Position numbers and translations under genes: made by a program. Positions 53,362 through 61,216 of a stretch of 64,000 bases of DNA are shown here, piece by piece. The notes under the pieces were generated by a model, which saw nothing but the letters and a program-made list of their open reading frames with translations, was not told where the DNA came from and ran no database searches. Every line of letters starts with the position of its first letter. Position 1 is the stretch's first letter. This stretch comes from Nocardia altamirensis NBRC 108246 (GTDB taxonomy: Bacteria > Actinomycetota > Actinomycetes > Mycobacteriales > Mycobacteriaceae): NCBI RefSeq assembly GCF_001612685.1, contig NZ_BDAY01000016.1, forward strand, positions 1-64,000. The letters run 5' to 3'.

Positions 53362-53372
53362 GAGGAGTACCG

Positions 53373-53930
53373 ATGCGGGAGCTGATCGTCACCGAGAACA
53401 TCACCGTGGACGGGGTGGTCGAGGCGGCCGAATGGTTCGACGTGGCCAACGCGGCAGGCGTGGACCAGTCCGATCTGATCGGGACGCTGCACGCCCACAT
53501 GGCCGACTCCGACGCCGTGCTGTTCGGCCGGGTCTCCTTCGAGGAGATGCGGGGGTACTGGCCGAAGCAGACCGAGGACACCTCCGGTGTCACCGAGCAT
53601 CTGAACAAGGCGACCAAGTACGTCGTGTCCAGCACGCTCCAGGATCCGGAGTGGGAGAACACGGTGGTGCTGCGCGGTCCGCTGGTCGAGGAGATCCGTG
53701 CGGTGAAGGACCAGCCGGGCAAGGACATCGTCTCGACCGGCAGCATTCAGCTGGTCCGGGCACTCATCGCCGCCGACCTGGTCGACGAGTACCGGCTGTT
53801 CGTCTACCCGGTCGTGCTCGGGACCGGTCGGCGGCTGTTCGAGAACGCGACCGAGGTGCCGGTGCTTCGGCTCGTCGAGACGCGGCCGTTCAACTCGGGC
53901 GTGGTGCTGCTGCGGTACCGGAAGGCGTGA
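53373..53930 (+). CDS. Dihydrofolate reductase family protein (RibD C-terminal type)
   Basis: A 185-residue protein of the DHFR/RibD reductase-like family common in actinobacteria. It has 'MRELIVTENITVDGVVEAAE', 'DSDAVLFGRVSFEEMRGYWP', 'LNKATKYVVSSTLQDPEWEN', 'DIVSTGSIQLVRALIAADLV' and 'YRLFVYPVVLGTGRRLFE'. These supply an NADPH pocket; the folate substrate is unlikely, as most of these are uncharacterised reductases. ATG preceded by GGAGGAG. The upstream stem-loop directly adjoins this site. Confidence 0.9.
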   Translation: MRELIVTENITVDGVVEAAEWFDVANAAGVDQSDLIGTLHAHMADSDAVLFGRVSFEEMRGYWPKQTEDTSGVTEHLNKATKYVVSSTLQDPEWENTVVLRGPLVEEIRAVKDQPGKDIVSTGSIQLVRALIAADLVDEYRLFVYPVVLGTGRRLFENATEVPVLRLVETRPFNSGVVLLRYRKA

Positions 53931-53938
53931 GTTCGCGC

Positions 53939-54088
53939 TCAATCGAGCAGCCGGAAGAGCCCCCTGAACATCCCGCCGATGACGCGGAACACGCCGGAAA
54001 AGACGAACTCGGCGGCGGCCTCCTGGCCTACTTCACTAGCGACCTCGCGGGTGGTGCTGCGGCGCCTGTTGCGACGGAAGATTCCCAT
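53939..54088 (-). CDS. 49-residue basic/amphipathic small protein, probably leaderless
   Basis: ATG at 54088 opens a 49-codon ORF: MGIFRRNRRRSTTREVASEV, then a helix-rich segment 'GQEAAAEFVFSGVFRVIGGM' ending 'FRGLFRLLD'. The N-terminus is strongly basic and the C-terminal half is an amphipathic/hydrophobic helix, suggesting membrane association. TATAAC lies five nt before the ATG with no Shine-Dalgarno, which suits a leaderless mRNA. I recall similar small ORFs in nocardiae but no function. It stops 9 nt after the convergent DHFR-like gene ends. Confidence 0.6.
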   Translation of the reverse strand: MGIFRRNRRRSTTREVASEVGQEAAAEFVFSGVFRVIGGMFRGLFRLLD

Positions 54089-54315
54089 GCGTCGTTATAG
54101 CGACGTGGCGGCAGTTCGTAACAGCGCCGAGGCGATTTCTTTCGGTGCCGACCCATCTGGCACAATGAACCACCGTCCTTCCTGGACAAGTGTCAGCCCG
54201 TCTCCGGTTACGTACCGCGCGGCGGTCACACACTCCAAGCGCTAAACCGGGCTCGCAGACCGTGCGGGTCGCTGAATTGCGCCGTGACCACACCTATGAA
54301 AGAGGCAGAACAAGC

Positions 54316-54747
54316 ATGGCTGTTCGTATCAAGCTCACCCGCATGGGCAAGATCCGCAACCCGCAGTACCGCATCGTCGTCGCCGACGCCCGCACCCGCC
54401 GTGACGGCCGGGCCATCGAGGCCATCGGCAAGTACCACCCGAAGGAAGAGCCGTCGCTCATCGAGATCGATTCCGAGCGCGCTCAGTACTGGCTCGGTGT
54501 CGGCGCGCAGCCGACCGAGCCCGTCCAGCGCCTGCTGGAGATCACCGGTGACTGGCAGAAGTTCAAGGGCCTGCCGGGCGCCGAGGGCACGCTGAAGGTC
54601 AAGGCCGCCAAGACGTCCAAGCTCGACCTCTTCAACGCCGCGCTTGCCGCCGCCGACAACGCGCCGACCACCGAGGCCGTCACCCCGAAGAAGAAGGCCG
54701 CCAAGAAGGACGAGGCCGCTGAGACCGCAACCGAGGCTGCTGAGTAA
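54316..54747 (+). CDS. rpsP: 30S ribosomal protein S16
   Basis: A 143-residue S16: '[20 protein letters not shown]', '[20 protein letters not shown]', '[20 protein letters not shown]' and '[20 protein letters not shown]'. The core ends near residue 100. A Lys/Ala/Glu/Thr-rich tail (about 105-143) is the actinobacterial extension. The start is the ATG at 54316, where the universal N-terminus begins. Its TAA overlaps the khpA ATG (TAATG). First gene of rpsP-khpA-rimM-trmD. Confidence 0.98.
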   Translation: MAVRIKLTRMGKIRNPQYRIVVADARTRRDGRAIEAIGKYHPKEEPSLIEIDSERAQYWLGVGAQPTEPVQRLLEITGDWQKFKGLPGAEGTLKVKAAKTSKLDLFNAALAAADNAPTTEAVTPKKKAAKKDEAAETATEAAE

Positions 54748-54989
54748 TGAGCGCCGTCGTCGCCGATGCTGTCGAACATCTTGTTCGCGGCATCGTCGCC
54801 AATCCTGATGACGTCCGGGTCGAGCTGATCACCGGCCGCCGCGGACGCACCGTCGAGGTGCACGTGCACCCCGACGACCTGGGCAAAGTGATCGGTCGCG
54901 GCGGTCGTACCGCGACCGCGCTGCGCACCCTCGTCGCAGGCATCGGCGGCCGGGGTATCCGGGTCGACGTGGTCGACACCGACCAGTAG
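54747..54989 (+). CDS. khpA: KH-domain RNA-binding protein KhpA
   Basis: An 80-residue single KH domain: 'AVVADAVEHLVRGIVANPDD', 'VRVELITGRRGRTVEVHVHP' and the GxxG loop 'DDLGKVIGRGGRTATALRTL'. It starts by TAATG overlap with rpsP and ends directly before the rimM ATG (TAGATG). KhpA usually binds small RNAs or rRNA with KhpB. Position in the S16-RimM-TrmD operon is conserved. Confidence 0.96.
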   Translation: MSAVVADAVEHLVRGIVANPDDVRVELITGRRGRTVEVHVHPDDLGKVIGRGGRTATALRTLVAGIGGRGIRVDVVDTDQ

Positions 54990-55514
54990 ATGGAACTTGT
55001 CGTAGGACGGGTCGCCAAATCGCACGGTGTGCGCGGCGAGCTGGTCGTCGAGATTCGCACCGACGTGCCGGAGGCCCGGTTCGCGCCCGGCGCCACCCTG
55101 CGTGGTCGGCTGGCGCGATCCAAGGATGTCCGCGACTTCACGGTCAAGTCGGCCCGAGAGCACTCGGGCCGGCTTCTCGTGTTTCTCGACGGCATCGCCG
55201 ACCGGGACGCCGCCGACGCGTTGCGCGGCACGTTGTTCGTGGTGGAGAGCGCGGAACTGCCGCCGTCCGACGACCCGGACGAGTACTACGACCACGAGCT
55301 CGAAGGGCTGACCGTTCAGCTCACCGACGGCACCGTGGTCGGCACCGTGCACGAGGTGCTGCATTCGGCTGCGGGAGAACTGCTTTCGGTGCGTGCCGTC
55401 GAGGACAAGCGGGAGATCCTGATCCCGTTCGTCACGGCGATCGTGCCCACCGTCTCGCTCGCGGACCGGCTTGTCGTCATCGATCCGCCCGAGGGCCTGC
55501 TCGATCCGGAATGA
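54990..55514 (+). CDS. rimM: Ribosome maturation factor RimM
   Basis: A 174-residue 16S processing factor. The N-terminal beta-barrel has '[20 protein letters not shown]', '[20 protein letters not shown]' and '[20 protein letters not shown]'. The C-terminal PRC domain has '[20 protein letters not shown]', '[20 protein letters not shown]' and '[20 protein letters not shown]'. It works with S16-containing 30S assembly intermediates. It follows khpA without spacing and precedes trmD by 13 nt. Confidence 0.97.
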   Translation: MELVVGRVAKSHGVRGELVVEIRTDVPEARFAPGATLRGRLARSKDVRDFTVKSAREHSGRLLVFLDGIADRDAADALRGTLFVVESAELPPSDDPDEYYDHELEGLTVQLTDGTVVGTVHEVLHSAAGELLSVRAVEDKREILIPFVTAIVPTVSLADRLVVIDPPEGLLDPE

Positions 55515-55527
55515 ACACGAGGATCAC

Positions 55528-56220
55528 ATGAAACTCGATGTCGTCACGATCTTCCCGGAGTATCTCGAGCCGTTGCGCACGGCGTTGCTCGGCAAGGCGA
55601 TCGACAAGGGCCTGATCTCGCTGGACGTGCACGATCTGCGGCAGTGGACCCATGACGTGCACAAGTCCGTCGACGATTCGCCGTACGGTGGCGGGCCAGG
55701 CATGGTCATGAAGCCGACGATCTGGGGTGACGCGCTCGACGCGGTCTGCCCCGACGACGCGCTGCTCGTCGTTCCGACGCCTGCCGGTGTGCCGTTCACG
55801 CAAGCCACCGCGCACCGCTGGGCTGCCGAGAGTCACCTCGTCTTCGCCTGCGGCCGTTACGAAGGCATCGATCAGCGGGTCTTCGACGACGCGGCCCGTC
55901 GGGTCCGGGTCGAAGAGGTCAGCATCGGCGATTACGTGCTGATCGGTGGCGAGGCCGCGGTCTTGGTGATGGCCGAGGCGGTGGTTCGGCTGCTGCCCGG
56001 CGTGCTCGGGAATCAGCAGTCCCATCAAGAGGATTCGTTCTCCGACGGTCTGCTCGAAGGTCCCAGCTATACCCGCCCTGTGGTCTGGCGTGAGCTGGAG
56101 GTCCCGCCGGTGTTGTTGTCCGGGGACCATGCGAAGGTTGCTGCCTGGCGGCACGAACAATCGCTCGCGCGTACTCGGGAACGGCGTCCGGATCTCCTGC
56201 CTGAGACTGAAAAACCTTGA
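55528..56220 (+). CDS. trmD: tRNA (guanine37-N1)-methyltransferase TrmD
   Basis: A 230-residue SPOUT methyltransferase that makes m1G37 in tRNA. It has '[20 protein letters not shown]', '[20 protein letters not shown]', '[20 protein letters not shown]' and the trefoil-knot SAM site '[20 protein letters not shown]', then '[20 protein letters not shown]' and '[20 protein letters not shown]'. The ATG at 55528 begins the conserved protein, with CGAGGATC upstream. rplS, usually next, is missing; a LuxR regulator converges instead. Confidence 0.98.
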   Translation: MKLDVVTIFPEYLEPLRTALLGKAIDKGLISLDVHDLRQWTHDVHKSVDDSPYGGGPGMVMKPTIWGDALDAVCPDDALLVVPTPAGVPFTQATAHRWAAESHLVFACGRYEGIDQRVFDDAARRVRVEEVSIGDYVLIGGEAAVLVMAEAVVRLLPGVLGNQQSHQEDSFSDGLLEGPSYTRPVVWRELEVPPVLLSGDHAKVAAWRHEQSLARTRERRPDLLPETEKP

Positions 56221-56261
56221 CTCTGCCTCGTGTTCACGGCTCGGTGGCCGAGTAGCTGGTC

Positions 56262-57113
56262 CTAGGGGAGTAGGCCGTGCTTGCGTGCGGCGCTGACGGC
56301 CTCGTGGCGGGTGTGCGCGTCGAGCTTGGTCATCGCGTTGCGGAGATAGCTCTTGACCGTCTCGTGCCCGAGTGAGAGGCGTTGCGCTGCTTCCTGATTG
56401 GTGCAGCCGAGGGCGATCTGCGCGAGGACGTCCAGTTCGCGGCGGGACAGGCGCGGTGCGCCGGGGACGGGCTCGCCGACCACGACGCGGGTGAGGCGCT
56501 CGCAGACGGTGTGCAGGCGGCTGCGGAGGATCTCGTCGTCGGCCGAGCGCGCCATGCCGCGCAATTCGGCATGGATGTCACGCAACTCCTCGGCGACGGC
56601 GGGCGCGGTATGCGCAGTGGGCGTGGTGATTTCGAGCAGCCGCAGCCTGCGGTCGACCTCGTCGCGGATGGTGATCTCGGTGGCGAGACGGCGGGCCGCC
56701 TGCACGACGAGGTCGGCGGTGCGGTCGCCGAGCGGACTGCCACCGCGAGTGGCGGCATAGAGCACCGCGCGGGAGCACTGGTCGACGAGCACCGGGACGG
56801 CGACGATCGAGCGGAGTCCCTCGCCGGACACCGGGCCGTCGTAGTGATGGGTGATCGCCGAGGTGTTCACGTAGTCGGTGACCGACGCGGGCCGCCCCGA
56901 ATCCATCACCCGGCCGCCGAGTCCCGAGGCCCGCAGCACCGACAGTCCGCGCAGGCCATTGGTGCGGGTGCCGACGAATTCCGACAGCAGCAGCGCGTTC
57001 CCGTGCACCTCGCCGCCGAACGTCACCGGCACCCCGGCCATGCTTGCCACCCAGCGGATCTCGGCGCGTAACGCATCGCCGTCCCGTGGACGCAGCAATG
57101 CGGTGTCGGTCAT
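56262..57113 (-). CDS. GAF-domain LuxR-type regulator
   Basis: A 283-residue regulator. The N-terminal two thirds form a GAF-like domain (about 20-165: 'LRAEIRWVASMAGVPVTFGG', 'LGGRVMDSGRPASVTDYVNT', 'GEGLRSIVAVPVLVDQCSRA' and 'GDRTADLVVQAARRLATEIT'). The C-terminal LuxR HTH is 'LSRRELDVLAQIALGCTNQE' and 'LSLGHETVKSYLRNAMTKLD'. It is divergent, with 86 nt between starts, from two acyl-CoA ligase genes, so it probably responds to an aromatic or fatty acid or its CoA ester. The start is the ATG at 57113 or three codons upstream. Confidence 0.92.
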   Translation of the reverse strand: MTDTALLRPRDGDALRAEIRWVASMAGVPVTFGGEVHGNALLLSEFVGTRTNGLRGLSVLRASGLGGRVMDSGRPASVTDYVNTSAITHHYDGPVSGEGLRSIVAVPVLVDQCSRAVLYAATRGGSPLGDRTADLVVQAARRLATEITIRDEVDRRLRLLEITTPTAHTAPAVAEELRDIHAELRGMARSADDEILRSRLHTVCERLTRVVVGEPVPGAPRLSRRELDVLAQIALGCTNQEAAQRLSLGHETVKSYLRNAMTKLDAHTRHEAVSAARKHGLLP

Positions 57114-57199
57114 CGAACTCAACCCTTTTCGGGGGTAGTGGCGAAATGGTGTGATCTACATCCTATGGGGTGAGCTGGATCACTATGAGGAGTGGCGAG

Positions 57200-58837
57200 A
57201 TGGGCACCGACCTGAACCTGCGCGTGCGCGAACTGTTGGAGACGTATGACGGGCCTGCGGCGTCGGCCGCCGCCCTGCTGTGCGATCGGCATCCGGCCAA
57301 CGGCATCGCGTTCACCATCGTCGAGAGCGACCTGTCCTCGACCGACCTCACCTACGGCGAACTGCGGGAACGGTCGGCTCGGTTCGCGGCGGCGCTGGTG
57401 GCGCTCGGAGTCGAGCCGGGGGATCGGGTCGCGACCCTGATGGCCAAGTCGGTGGATCTGGTGGTGGCGCTGCTCGGGATCTGGCGGTGTGGTGGCGTGC
57501 ACGTGCCGCTGTTCACCGCGTTCGCCCCGCCTGCCATCGCGTTCCGGCTGCAGGCGAGCGGCACGACCGTGGTCATCGCCGATGCAGACCAGGCGCCCAA
57601 GCTGGCGCCGGGTGAGGACATGCCCACCGAGGCGCCGTGGCGGCTGATTGTCGCAGGCGACGCCGGGTCTGCAGAGACGCCGCACGAGGCGTTGCGGTTG
57701 GACGAGTTGATCGTCGCGCAGCCGACCGGGGCCGAAGCCGTCGCGGTGGGCGGCGACGGAATCATGGTGCAGCTGTTCACCAGTGGCACCACCGGTACGC
57801 CGAAGGGCGTGCCGATCCCGGTCCGCGCGCTCGCGGCTTTCGTTGCGTACCAGGAGTTCTCGCTGGACGTGCGCGCCGACGATGTGTACTGGAATGCTGC
57901 CGATCCCGGGTGGGCCTACGGCCTGTACTGGGCGATCCTGAGCCCGTTGGCCTCCGGCATCAGGAGCCTGCTGCTGCACGCCGGGTTCTCGCCACCGCTG
58001 ACCTGGGCGGTGCTGGAGAACTTCGGTGTCACCAACTTCACCGCGGCGCCGACCGTCTACCGCGCGTTGCGCGCCGACACCGCCACTGTCCCACCGGGTT
58101 TGCGCCTGCGCCGGGCCTCGTCGGCCGGTGAACCGCTGACCCCGGACGTGGTGTCCTGGTCGGTGGACGCGCTCGGTGTCGCGGTGCGTGATCACTACGG
58201 GCAGACCGAGCACGGCATGCTCATCTGCAACCACTGGCACGACGCGCTGCGGGTGGACGCGCCCGCCGGTTCGATGGGCAAGGCGATGCCGGGCTGGACC
58301 TGTGCGGTGCTCGAGGACAACGCCGATGTCGAAGCGCCCGTTGGCCAACTGGGCCGGGTCGCGATCGACACCGCGCACAGTCCGCTGCTGTGGTTCCTCG
58401 GCTATCTCGACGCGCCGGAACGCACCGCGCAGCGCTACACGGCCGACGGCCGGTGGTATCTCACCGGTGATGCCGGATCGCGGGACGCGGACGGCTTCTT
58501 CCACTTCTCCGCCCGCGACGACGACGTGATCATCATGGCCGGCTACCGCATCGGCCCCTTCGAGGTGGAGAGCGTGCTGGTGCTGCACGAGCAGGTCGCC
58601 GAGGCGGCCGTCGTCGGCATGCCCGACGACCTGCGCGGCGAGGTGCTCGAGGCATTCGTGGTGTTGCGCAACGGGTCTGCGGCCAGCGATGAACTGGCGA
58701 CCGAGCTGCAGCAACTGGTGAAGAAGAAGTTCGCCGCACACGCCTACCCGCGTACCGTGCACTTCGTGACGGAGCTGCCGAAAACGCCGAGCGGCAAGGT
58801 GCAGCGGTTCGTGTTGCGGCAGAAGGGAAACAAGTGA
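57200..58837 (+). CDS. AMP-binding acyl-CoA synthetase
   Basis: A 545-residue adenylate-forming ligase. Motifs are A3 '[20 protein letters not shown]', '[20 protein letters not shown]', A5 '[12 protein letters not shown]', A7 '[20 protein letters not shown]' followed by '[20 protein letters not shown]', and the C-terminal catalytic lysine in '[16 protein letters not shown]'. It resembles acetyl/propionyl- or medium-chain acyl-CoA synthetases (AcsA/ACSM-like). The ATG at 57200 has AGGAG seven nt upstream. Its stop overlaps the start region of a second ligase, so the two form an operon. Confidence 0.92.
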   Translation: MGTDLNLRVRELLETYDGPAASAAALLCDRHPANGIAFTIVESDLSSTDLTYGELRERSARFAAALVALGVEPGDRVATLMAKSVDLVVALLGIWRCGGVHVPLFTAFAPPAIAFRLQASGTTVVIADADQAPKLAPGEDMPTEAPWRLIVAGDAGSAETPHEALRLDELIVAQPTGAEAVAVGGDGIMVQLFTSGTTGTPKGVPIPVRALAAFVAYQEFSLDVRADDVYWNAADPGWAYGLYWAILSPLASGIRSLLLHAGFSPPLTWAVLENFGVTNFTAAPTVYRALRADTATVPPGLRLRRASSAGEPLTPDVVSWSVDALGVAVRDHYGQTEHGMLICNHWHDALRVDAPAGSMGKAMPGWTCAVLEDNADVEAPVGQLGRVAIDTAHSPLLWFLGYLDAPERTAQRYTADGRWYLTGDAGSRDADGFFHFSARDDDVIIMAGYRIGPFEVESVLVLHEQVAEAAVVGMPDDLRGEVLEAFVVLRNGSAASDELATELQQLVKKKFAAHAYPRTVHFVTELPKTPSGKVQRFVLRQKGNK

Positions 58838-60462
58838 TGTCCGCTCCCAGTTATGCCTCGGGCACCGCCGAAACTCCGCTGCTCGGCGACACCATCGGCG
58901 GCAATCTGGACCGTACGGTCGCCGCCTACCCGGACCGGGAAGCATTGGTGGACAAGCCGTCCGGCCGCCGCTGGACCTACCGAGAGCTCGGTGCGGCAGT
59001 CGACGCATTGGCCACCGGGCTGGCCGCGCGCGGCATCGGCAAGGGTGACCGGGTCGGTATCTGGGCGCCGAACTGTGCCGAATGGTTCCTCGTGCAGTAC
59101 GCGACGGCGAAGATCGGCGCGATCCTGGTCAACATCAACCCGGCGTACCGCACCAGCGAGCTCGAGTACGTGCTGCGTCAGGCCGGCGTGCGGATGCTGG
59201 TGTCGGCGGCCGAGTTCAAGACGTCGGACTATGTCGCGATGATCGAGGAGGTCCGGCCCAACCTGGCGGACCTGGCGCAGGTGCTGGTGCTCGGCTCCCC
59301 GGAATGGGACGAGGTGGCGCGGACCGCGATCGATGCGGACCGGCTGGCCGGGGTCGCGGCGGAACTGTCCATCGACGACCCGATCAACATCCAGTACACC
59401 TCGGGCACAACGGGGTTCCCCAAGGGTGCCACGCTGAGTCACCACAACATCCTGAACAACGGCTTCTTCGTCGGTGAGCTGTGCGGCTACACCGAGCAGG
59501 ACCGGATCTGCGTTCCGGTGCCGTTCTATCACTGCTTCGGCATGGTGATGGGCAACCTGGCGAGCACGAGTCACGGTGCGGCGGTGATCATTCCGGCGCC
59601 CGCGTTCGATCCGGCGGCGACGCTGGCCGCCGTCGAGTCGGAGCGCTGCACCTCGCTCTACGGCGTGCCGACCATGTTCATCGCGATGCTCACCGAATTG
59701 GATTCCGCGACACCGGATCTGTCGAGCCTGCGCACCGGCATCATGGCGGGTTCACCGTGCCCGGTCGAGGTGATGAAGCGGGTGATCGACCGGATGGGCA
59801 TGCACGAGGTCTGCATCTGTTACGGCATGACCGAGACCTCGCCGGTGTCCACTCAGACGCGCCGCGACGACGGCATCGATCGGCGCACCGCGACCGTCGG
59901 CCGGGTCGGCCCGCACCTCGAGGTCAAGATCGTCGATCCGGCAACGGGTCTCACGGTGCCGCGCGGTGCGCCAGGCGAGCTGTGTACCCGCGGCTACTCG
60001 GTGATGCTCGGCTACTGGAACGACCAGGCGAAGACCAGCGAGGCCATCGACACCGCCCGCTGGATGCACACCGGCGACATCGGCGTGATGGACGACGACG
60101 GGTACCTGGCGATCACCGGCCGGATCAAGGACATGGTCATTCGCGGCGGTGAGAACGTCTACCCGCGCGAGATCGAAGAGTTCCTCTACACCCATCCCGA
60201 CATCCTCGACGCTCAGGTGATCGGCGTGCCCGACTCGAAGTACGGCGAGGAGCTGATGGTCTGGGTCCGGATGCGTGAGGGCGCAACACCTTTGGATGCC
60301 GACGCGATCCGTGAGTTCTGTGCGGGGAAGCTGGCGCACTTCAAGATTCCGCGTTATGTGCATGTGGTGGAAGAGTTTCCGATGACGGTCACCGGAAAAA
60401 TCCGCAAGGCCGAAATGCGTGAATTGTCGCGCGAACTTTTGGGATTGCCTGCCGACGACTGA
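58837..60462 (+). CDS. FadD-type fatty-acyl-CoA synthetase (FadD35-like)
   Basis: A 541-residue acyl-CoA ligase. It has '[20 protein letters not shown]', '[20 protein letters not shown]', A3 '[20 protein letters not shown]', '[20 protein letters not shown]', A5 '[20 protein letters not shown]', A7 '[20 protein letters not shown]' followed by '[20 protein letters not shown]', and the catalytic lysine in '[18 protein letters not shown]'. It is close to mycobacterial FadD35. The coding start is ATG 58837 (or GTG 58834), touching the previous stop. A palindromic terminator follows 8 nt after the stop. Confidence 0.93.
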   Translation: MSAPSYASGTAETPLLGDTIGGNLDRTVAAYPDREALVDKPSGRRWTYRELGAAVDALATGLAARGIGKGDRVGIWAPNCAEWFLVQYATAKIGAILVNINPAYRTSELEYVLRQAGVRMLVSAAEFKTSDYVAMIEEVRPNLADLAQVLVLGSPEWDEVARTAIDADRLAGVAAELSIDDPINIQYTSGTTGFPKGATLSHHNILNNGFFVGELCGYTEQDRICVPVPFYHCFGMVMGNLASTSHGAAVIIPAPAFDPAATLAAVESERCTSLYGVPTMFIAMLTELDSATPDLSSLRTGIMAGSPCPVEVMKRVIDRMGMHEVCICYGMTETSPVSTQTRRDDGIDRRTATVGRVGPHLEVKIVDPATGLTVPRGAPGELCTRGYSVMLGYWNDQAKTSEAIDTARWMHTGDIGVMDDDGYLAITGRIKDMVIRGGENVYPREIEEFLYTHPDILDAQVIGVPDSKYGEELMVWVRMREGATPLDADAIREFCAGKLAHFKIPRYVHVVEEFPMTVTGKIRKAEMRELSRELLGLPADD

Positions 60463-60469
60463 CATTGGA

Positions 60470-60487
60470 CACTCGACCGGTCGAGTG
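60470..60487 (+). terminator. Palindromic terminator after the acyl-CoA ligase operon
   Basis: CACTCGACCGGTCGAGTG is an 18-bp perfect palindrome, 8 nt after the stop at 60462, followed by ATTTCG. It can form a stem with a CCGG loop. An operator role is possible but less likely. Confidence 0.55.
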
Positions 60488-60633
60488 ATTTCGTAACCGA
60501 CATTATCGCTTGTCGATGGAAATATGTTACATGCCGGGACTTTTCGTGGTCGGTGCCCCGATTATTACGGTCATGTCATCAGTGGATTGCGCACATAGGG
60601 TGGCACTTGATCATTCGATCTGGGGGTTGTTCA

Positions 60634-61116
60634 ATGCGTCTCGAAAGGTCTTGCATGTTCATCGGTTCGATGTCACGTGTTATGTCTTGTGTTTTCGCCA
60701 CTGCGGCACCGCTGCTGGTGCTGGCACCGGCGGCCGAGGCGAATCCCGGTAGTCCGTACAGCTGCTCGGAGTCGGTTCCGTCGAAAGATGGCTCCTCGGA
60801 TGTGGAGTCGTGCATTTACGTCGAGAACGGGGTACCCCGGGCATTCGGCGGACTCGTCATCAAAGACGACTCGCTCACGCCCTACAACTGCACCATGGTC
60901 GTCAAAGTGATCGACTTCGACGCGTACAAGACCGGGGACAACGAAGAAGTCGCAGACAGCGGCAAACTGCCGTGCACGAACGGCAGGTATCCCTCGCCGC
61001 CGATGACCGTGGACAGCGCGAAGGCCAAGCCAGGGCACAGTTACGGCAGCTACACCGAAATCACCAGGTACAACGACGGGGTCGCGCGTATCTACAGTCC
61101 GCGCGTGGTCCTGTAG
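60634..61116 (+). CDS. Secreted small protein of unknown function
   Basis: A 160-residue exported protein. The N-terminus (MRLERSCMFIGSMSRVMSCV) leads to a hydrophobic stretch (CVFATAAPLLVLAPAAEA) with a likely cleavage after 'AEA'. Four cysteines in the mature part (PYSCSES, VESCIYV, PYNCTMV, LPCTNG) could form two disulfides. 'RAFGGLVIKDDSLTPYNCTM' and 'YTEITRYNDGVARIYSPRVV' suggest an all-beta domain. The family is unknown. The preceding 170 nt are clearly richer in A and T than the rest of the window. Confidence 0.7.
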   Translation: MRLERSCMFIGSMSRVMSCVFATAAPLLVLAPAAEANPGSPYSCSESVPSKDGSSDVESCIYVENGVPRAFGGLVIKDDSLTPYNCTMVVKVIDFDAYKTGDNEEVADSGKLPCTNGRYPSPPMTVDSAKAKPGHSYGSYTEITRYNDGVARIYSPRVVL

Positions 61117-61143
61117 TACGCGAATCGGCACGCACGTGAAAAC

Positions 61144-61181
61144 CACCGGACCGGGCCAGGCACGCTCGGCCTGGTCCGGTG
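61144..61181 (+). terminator. Terminator hairpin after the secreted protein gene
   Basis: CACCGGAC (61144-61151) and CCAGGC (61156-61161) pair with GCCTGGTCCGGTG (61169-61181), leaving a small bulge and a 7-nt loop. It is followed by CGTCTTGTC. Confidence 0.55.
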
Positions 61182-61216
61182 CGTCTTGTCGGGTGACGAA
61201 GGTAGTGTCTCCGGAC

